From positions 4,762,915-4,826,914 of the forward strand of contig OZ025870.1 in assembly GCA_964019415.1 (NCBI GenBank): DNA of 64,000 nt. The letters run 5' to 3'. Shown one piece after another: positions 58,401 through 64,000 of this stretch; position 1 is the stretch's first letter, and each line of letters begins with the position of its first letter. A model generated the notes under the pieces. The model saw nothing but the letters and a program-made list of their open reading frames with translations. It did no database searches and was not told where the DNA came from. This DNA comes from Ianthella basta. Lineage: Eukaryota > Porifera > Demospongiae > Verongiida > Ianthellidae. A program made the position numbers and the translations under genes.

Positions 58401-60370
58401 GAATACAGTCCTGTGAAGTAACTCTTCCACCTATCTACAACCAACTCCTCCTCACCCACTATCATTCCATCCTCATCCTTCACTCTTCTAAATACCTCTT
58501 CTCTTCTACTATCTCCCAATCGTCTCACCTTCGACCACTGCTTCTGCCCACCCTGTGCATCTGCTTCCAACTCTCTACCAAGGTCAATCCACTCTTCGTT
58601 CTTAGCTCTCCTCACTACCCGCTTGGCCTCCTTCTTTGCTTCTACATATCTCTGCCTAGATTCATCTGTTTCTACTTCCAGCATCTTTCTGTATGCTATT
58701 TTCTTTGCAGCCACAGCTTTCTTCACTTCCTCATTCTGCCATTTTGTCCTTTTAGCACCTCTCTTCTTCCTACTTACTCTACTCACTTCACTAGCCACCT
58801 CTACCACTGCCCCCTTCAATTCATCCCAAGCCATCTCCACTGAACTCCCCTGACAGTACCTGCTGTTCAAGAATTTCTCTGCAATCTTCCTCTCAAATTC
58901 CTTTCTACATTTCATCTCCCCTAATTTCCTTACACTCCACTTCAAATGTCTCTTCACTTCTGGCCCTTTGTTTCTTGACTCCCTACGATCTTTTTTCATC
59001 ACCAATAGCACTAAATAATGATCACTACCGATTTCCGCCCCTCTCACAACCTTGTTATCCTTAACCCTTCTCCTATCTTCTCTTCTTAATAGAAAATAGT
59101 CAAGAATTGATTTCAACCCTCTACCTCTGCACTCCCACGTGCACTTCCACTCCTTAATGCACACTGCCAATTCTTCCACCATGTAAATAGCTACACCAGC
59201 CTTAGCTCTTCCCTGCTGCACATCAGACTACACACAAGTCATACCATCTACTGTTTTCATTCCATTTCCTCTCATCTTCCCTTCACTTACTCCCAACACA
59301 TCCAACCTGTACCTCTTAATTTCTTCAACCAGCTCCACCTCTTTCCCTGTCAGTGATCTCACATTCCAAGTTCCAAATCTGTAACAATCATTGTTATTCC
59401 CTGAATTAGGATCACCCTGCATATTCTTAATTGGCTCCATGATGCTGGCAGGCTGTCAATCAGGACATTTTTCACCTAGCACAGCTTGGAGCTGCCATTT
59501 TTCTTTTGACAGCAGATGATTTGTTTGATGATTTGTTTAAACTGTTTACAGCAAATAATATGAACAAGAAACCGTGAAACATCTGTATTAAGTGAATCAT
59601 ATTCACATTAGCTGGTGGTCTAGTATCCACAAGAACACTTTGCTAGTGTCCTATGTAGGTAGAGAAGTGTAAAGAAGGATGCACTGTACCCTTCAAAACA
59701 GCTTACGTAGAGAGAACACTTTTGTGTTTAACTGTCTGTGGTGAAACAAAGCACATCCCAATGTCTGTTCTAGAGACGTGTTAAGAAGGTTGCACTGGAC
59801 CATTTGCCATGTGAGGAGTGGCTAGTGGATGGTTGGGTGTGGGAGAGGGTGTCATCTTCCTGTGCGAAGTGCAGTAGCTGAATACGTACAGAGAAGGCCT
59901 CGTGACGCAGTGTGTAATGCATGCAAATGCTATTGCCCACTCCACATGACTAGTGGTACCTTTCAAGGAGGGTACAGTGCCATGTTTATAGCTTCAAGAT
60001 GGGTTCTTAAGAGAGAAGAAGGTTTCTGCACCCTTCAAAACAGCATAGAGAGAACACTTTTGTGTTTAACTGTCCGTGGTAAAACAAAGCACATCCCAAT
60101 TTCTGATCTATGTATGCCACACAGGGACATCGATGGAAGAGGCCTTTCAGTTGGCAGGTTGCTCTTCTGAGGGGGAGCAGGTTCAAGACAGGCTGGACCT
60201 TCAGAGGTTGTACGACGCCTTTAATAGAAATCTTGAGGTCAAACATGGCAAACTCCTTCAGGAATTGTTCTTGGAGTTTCCGGAGCTGTTCATGTTGGAA
60301 GAGGGAACGAAGGAAGTGGATGCGCTGAAAGCCTCACATGAGAAGATTAAGGAGATTCATGAAGTGCTGA

Positions 60371-60463
<93 letters not shown>

Positions 60464-62859
60464 TGTGTGTGTGTGTGTGTGTTGCTTCTTGAATGACTCC
60501 ATCGAAGAATGTTGAATTAATTTCAGGAATTTACTGTTGTCAGCAGCAGACCATTCCAAAAACCATACTCCGTCCCATGAAAAGAATGCACTGGCTATCG
60601 GGTGAAACCCTGCTCTAACTTGAAAGAAACGGCACGCATGCAAATTGGCTAAATGATCTGGTAGGCCCCTCCACTTCCAGAGGTACAAAGAAATCAGTAA
60701 AAAAAAGTGCGAAGCCAAACCAAGAAGGACCATTGGCATCACCTGAATCTGATTACGTCCAATTTGCAGAATGATCAACGCTCCTTCTGGTGCTGGCTGA
60801 TAAATGCCAGAGGCCATTACTCCCATGTTCCTGACCTTTATCATCACGATAGCACACTATCTACTCCCAATGAGAAGGCCAAGGCTTTCAGTGATCACTT
60901 TGAATTCACCTTAATGCAAGAGAATGTATCCCTTCGTAGCGCTTTGCGTGAAGAGCTAGGGACTTCCTGGAGCCATGAGGAAGTCGGTGACATTGTTATC
61001 TCATGTGAGGATGTGTATGATCTGTTGTGCAAGCTTGATGCTTCTAAGGAAAGTGGGTTCGGATGAGATCCCTGCCCGGTCACTGAAAGAAGGTGCAAAA
61101 TGGCTTGCCAGGTCCTTAGCAAATGATTCACCTTTTCATTGACTCAGGGTCAACTCCCTAGCGACTGGAATTTCGCCAAGGTCACCCCTGTCTTTAAGAA
61201 AAGAAACAATCACCTTGTCTCCAACTATAGACCCATTAGTCTCACCTGCACTGTGGTAACCTCCTGGAGAGGCTAGTACACAACCGTCAGTGTTCTTAGA
61301 CAATAGCAACAAATTCACATGTTTCAACTTGGATTCCGGAAGGGCCACTCATGTCAGACACAGCTACTGGAGACTGTACACCAATGACTTTGCTGTCTAG
61401 ACAGAGCCAGCAGTTCTCACGTGGTGTTTACCAACTTCTCCAAGGCATTTAACACTGTGCCCCATAAGCGTATATTGCTCAATCTTGAACACATTGGCAT
61501 CAGAGGGAAACTACTTGATTGGATTGGCCGCTTTCTCTTAAATCGTAGACAACGTGCGCTAATAGATAGTGCATCCTCTGAATGGTGCGGTGTTACGTCT
61601 GGCATCCCACAGGGCTCCATCCTAGGCCCCTTATTATTTATCATCTATATCAATTACATCGGAAAAGATTTATCCTCCCATACTGGTCTCTTTGCTGACG
61701 AAAGTACAATCTCCAAGGAGGTATCTTCTTACCAAGATTGCCTGTCCCTCCAGGAAGACCTCAACAGCCTCCTCAGGTGTGCGAATAAGTGGCAGATAGT
61801 ATTGAACACCAACAAATGCAAGGTAATATGTATATCTCGCAAACAAAACATCCCCACCTTTCAGTACCACATCAACAACAACAACCTCGCGTGGGTGGGC
61901 ACATGCTGAACTTATTGAGGAGATCAACGTATGGTTGTCAGGGTGTTGCCCTTGTGCGCGCCCCCACTTGGAGTATTGTGCTCCTGTATGGACACCTCAC
62001 CAGTGGAAGCTTAGCCACATCGTTGAAAATGTACAGAAGCAGGCTGCAAGATGTGGTGTCACTTTGAGGCCAAATGGGTACGGATGGTTTTGCTCCTATT
62101 TAATTTGTGTAATGAACTATAATGGTTGACGTTAGAGAAAAGGAGACAATTCCTCATTTATTGTCAAATGTACAAAATTTTGCGCAATTTGGACTGTATT
62201 AAGTCTACTGACTATTTTACCACCAAACCACCAAGAATAGACCTCTACGTTCTTAACCCTATTCTGTAGTTATCCCTCATTCGCTTACAAATGTTTTTAA
62301 ATATTCATTCTTTGTCAATGCTCCCCATCTCTGGCATGCTTTACTATCTAACCTTGTTCAATTATCTTTAGTGCTTTTAGATCCAATTTACTCAAATTCA
62401 GATTCTTAGTATCATAATTACCAGTTGTCCTTCTCTCCTTTTATGCCCTGTGATTCCATCTCTTACTTATTCCTGTACATATGTACGTGTGTGTGTATTT
62501 ATTATATTTTATGTATAATGTGTATGTTCCGGGGAGCGCTATTATAGGATTACCTTTTGTGCAACCCTGTTCATATGTTGATAGGGACAAAATTAATTGA
62601 TTTCAATTCAGTTTGTGTGTGCGTGTGCGCGCTTGCGCAGTCTTGCATAGCTGACTGCCAGTTAGCTCTTGTGTCAATGTCTCCTTGTAGGACAACGAAC
62701 GTTACCAGCTCTTTGATGGCCGAGCCAATTTCAGACAGAGTACGCTGTTGAAGCATAGTGCCGTCTTCTTCACAAAGAAGGGGACACTGATGGAAGACCC
62801 AGTGCAACCAGTACTGGATGAGGCAGCTTTTAGGTTTGCAACTCATGCACATACACACA

Positions 62860-62939
<80 letters not shown>

Positions 62940-63330
62940 GTTTCATTCCAGTTTTCATCTCTGTTTCCTTATAATAGCACTTTTCCCTCCTTGTCTGTCA
63001 TTTCCCTTTCTCCTCGTCCCTCTCCATTTATTCCTTCTATCTCCTCTCCCATCCCCCTCTCCCATCCTCCTCTCCCTCTTCCTCTCCCTCTCCTTCTTCC
63101 TCTCCCTCTCCCTCTCCCTCTCCCCCTCTCTCTCTCTCTCACTCTCTCTTCTTCTCCTCCCTTCGTCTTGCCCCTTCCCCTTCTTCCACAGAGTTCATCA
63201 TATCTCACCTAGTCCCAACGGTGAACACATTCACAGTCTGTCTTGGATACTAGACCCAAAAGATGCATACCTCGATCTAGCTTTGGTTGGGCAGAATGAC
63301 AACATTGGGAAGCTAAGGCAGGACATCAAG
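52822..63330 (+). CDS. ARHGAP35/5-like: p190-type RhoGAP, second copy, 5' part (continues or ends outside)
   Basis: Nine exons: 52822-52966, 54192-54642, 55088-55283, 55583-55690, 55908-56336, 56504-56627, 60125-60372, 62691-62833, 63192-63330 (1,983 bases, 661 codons). Every exon after the first has exactly the length and phase of its partner in the 28-43 kb gene; exon 1 begins six bases earlier (MAMAKSPP). It encodes the GTPase domain (GSGKSC, TKCD both intact), the FF region, and the start of the pseudo-GTPase domain (LALVGQNDNIGKLRQDIK). Comparing exons by eye gives 11 changes in 150 residues in exon 2, 1 in 65 in exon 3 and about a dozen in 143 in exon 5, all without stops, so the reading frame has been kept under constraint or the copy is young. 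The RhoGAP domain, if present, lies beyond the window. LINE fragments enlarge introns 6 and 7. Confidence 0.88.
53327..53666. repeat. Palindromic MITE in p190 copy 2 intron 1
   Basis: Left end GGAAAGGGTCTGGTACAATG and right end CATTGTACCAGACCCTTTCC are perfect inverted repeats. A second inner pair (GTTACTAGGCAACCGCC / GGCGGTTGCCTAGTAAC) is also inverted. Absent from copy 1, so inserted after the duplication. Confidence 0.9.
55018..55440. repeat. CA and TG microsatellites in p190 copy 2
   Basis: (CA)n at 55018-55074 just before exon 3, and (TG)n at 55405-55438 in intron 3. The second has no clear counterpart in copy 1. Confidence 0.95.
56830..56990 (-). repeat. Degenerate family 2 units in p190 copy 2 intron 6
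   Basis: Two or so 75-base units (AGGCACTGTCCTCATTAGAG, GGTAGTTTTGTTCACATCTC). A shorter remnant sits at the paralogous place, 31.85-31.91 kb, in copy 1. Confidence 0.8.
57192..59545 (-). mobile_element. Defective LINE with APE endonuclease (RTE-like), inserted in p190 copy 2 intron 6
   Basis: Minus-strand frames. 59440-59228 encodes the endonuclease start (GTWNVRSLTGKEVELVEE). 59221-58220 holds the endonuclease end (GAEIGSDHYLVLLVMKK), a basic linker and the start of the RT (MKNGKSPG). 58151-57285 holds later RT motifs (YRGISLLSVAGK, ADDMVLGAD, GSETWVLN) and the C-terminal RGRGRPRKQW. Three losses are visible: the centre of the endonuclease is missing, a frame break lies near 58.2 kb, and the RT is deleted between GCIDQVF and ADDMV. 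It cannot be autonomous. Class inferred from the endonuclease and C-terminal style. Intron homology to copy 1 resumes near 59545 (ATGAACAAGAAACCGT). Confidence 0.88.
59690..60105 (+). repeat. Dispersed repeat R3 with a local duplication
   Basis: R3 blocks at 59795-60060 are flanked by two copies of CCCTTCAAAACAGC...AGAGAGAACACTTTTGTGTT (59690-59760 and 60028-60105). Copy 1 has just one copy of that flank (32238-32275) and no R3, so R3 arrived with a short target or local duplication. Confidence 0.75.
60373..60482. repeat. TG microsatellite at the exon 7 donor, p190 copy 2
   Basis: (GT)n starts with the splice donor itself and runs about 110 bases, then stops where the LINE fragment begins. 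Confidence 0.97.
60483..62610 (+). mobile_element. Degenerate CR1/L2-type LINE fragment in p190 copy 2 intron 7
   Basis: Plus-strand frames with frame breaks: 60707-61066 (FSDHFEFTLMQEN, SWSHEEVGDIVI), then broken sequence at 61.07-61.4 kb, then 61421-61909 with RT blocks FSKAFNTVPHKR, GIPQGSILGPLLFIIYIN, GLFADESTI and LNTNKCKVICISRK. The catalytic FADD motif is FADE here, an inactivating change. The 3' part to about 62.5 kb is AT-rich and noncoding. TG sequence lies on both sides (60.48 and 62.61 kb), so the element sits inside the intron's microsatellite. Confidence 0.88.
62858..62937. repeat. TG microsatellite in p190 copy 2 intron 8
   Basis: (TG)n of about 75 bases, 25 bases after the exon 8 donor. 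The copy 1 equivalent (32868-32892) is far shorter. Confidence 0.96.
63000..63190 (+). repeat. Pyrimidine tract before p190 copy 2 exon 9
   Basis: About 190 bases of CCTCTCCCT units ending TTCTTCCACAG at the acceptor; longer than in copy 1 (32985-33042). Confidence 0.88.
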
Positions 63331-64000
63331 GTACCTTTTGTGTGTGTGTGTGTGTGCATGTGTATGACGTGTGTGTGTGTGATGTTATCGCTAAAGTGGC
63401 TGCCGTGAGGTATAGAGTGTTGGAAGACAGTCAGTTTCGCTGGAAGTTGTGCCTGAAAGACGCCCAGTTTGCGCCTACAACTCCAGAATGATTATTTAGG
63501 CAGCACTGGATGAGAAAGTCAGAGCCCCACAAAGGAAGAAGCAGAGAATGGCAACCCGTCCGAGGTGCGAATCTTAGCTCTCGATTGTAACGGCGAATGG
63601 AATGGAGAAGCATCCTCGACGATCACTGGAGCAGGTGACTCTCACAACGCACTGGTCTGTCAGGCGTACCAAAACCCTGACCCTGGTGACTATTCACAAA
63701 AAATATTCGCGAATTACTCTTCCAAGTGGCAATTCGCGAAATTTTTGTCCCGCAAAAATTAGAGCTTACACGGTACCGATCATTGGGGACTTGATATGTG
63801 CCATCCCAGTTAAGGGAGTGGGGAGACATGAGCATAGAGGGGGGGCATTCACCTAGCTGCCCTGCAGCCAAAGAGAGTGCTTCCTTTTTTCTGTGGGCCA
63901 AGACGCTATTTTTAATTATTGTTTTCTAGGACTTCTGATTATGGGAGGTCTAATTCATTGTCGGCAAATGTTCGAATTAAACTCTACCGTCGTTATACAG
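63331..64000. other. Right end of window, start of p190 copy 2 intron 9 or beyond
   Basis: After a short GT run the sequence no longer matches copy 1. It includes ATTCGCGAATTACTC, AATTCGCGAAATTTT and CTTACACGGTA, a repeat type also seen near 42.7, 27.3 and 52.2 kb. No exon 10 of p190 is visible, and no other gene could be supported. Confidence 0.5.

Overview
The window looks like nuclear DNA of an early-branching animal, most likely a sponge. Its genes are split by GT-AG introns. It has a metazoan-type p190 RhoGAP, a class B (methuselah/adhesion-like) GPCR and a TKL-type kinase with an HRDLSPNN catalytic loop, a style common in sponge kinase expansions. It is crowded with CA/TG microsatellites, minisatellites and short inverted-repeat transposons. 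The taxon is inferred from gene style, not proven. All exon models were built by hand from ORFs, splice consensus, phase continuity and paralog comparison.

Layout. 1-7.3 kb: a G-rich minisatellite, one possible minus-strand exon, several MITEs and foldbacks. 7.37-9.16 kb (+): a two-exon 512-aa GPCR with a TATA/CRE promoter. 10.5-16.6 kb (-) and 17.2-23.1 kb (-): two tandem paralogs, each four exons, encoding 268-aa and 247-aa proteins with an N-terminal SAM domain and a C-terminal domain that looks like a bacterial-type PH fold. 28.0-43.3 kb (+): a complete 21-exon p190 RhoGAP gene of 1,672 codons (N-terminal GTPase, FF region, one pseudo-GTPase domain, long linker rich in YxxP motifs, RhoGAP domain). 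44.6-45.4 kb (-): a broken MULE-like transposase. 46.7-48.5 kb (+): a two-exon 329-aa TKL-like kinase. 52.8-63.3 kb (+): a second p190 gene, of which the first nine exons are visible; every exon length and phase matches the first copy.

The second p190 belongs to a segmental duplication: about 25.15-33.4 kb is homologous to about 49.5-63.4 kb. After the duplication each copy gained its own material. Copy 1 gained a 40-bp minisatellite. Copy 2 gained two LINE fragments, a palindromic element, and an inverted scrap of the p190 exon-13/intron-13 boundary. The left breakpoint falls in a MITE and the right homology loss falls in a GT microsatellite.

Functionally, p190 proteins turn off Rho GTPases at the membrane and cytoskeleton. 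The GPCR, kinase and SAM/PH-like proteins are plausible signalling neighbours, but nothing in the sequence shows that they act together.
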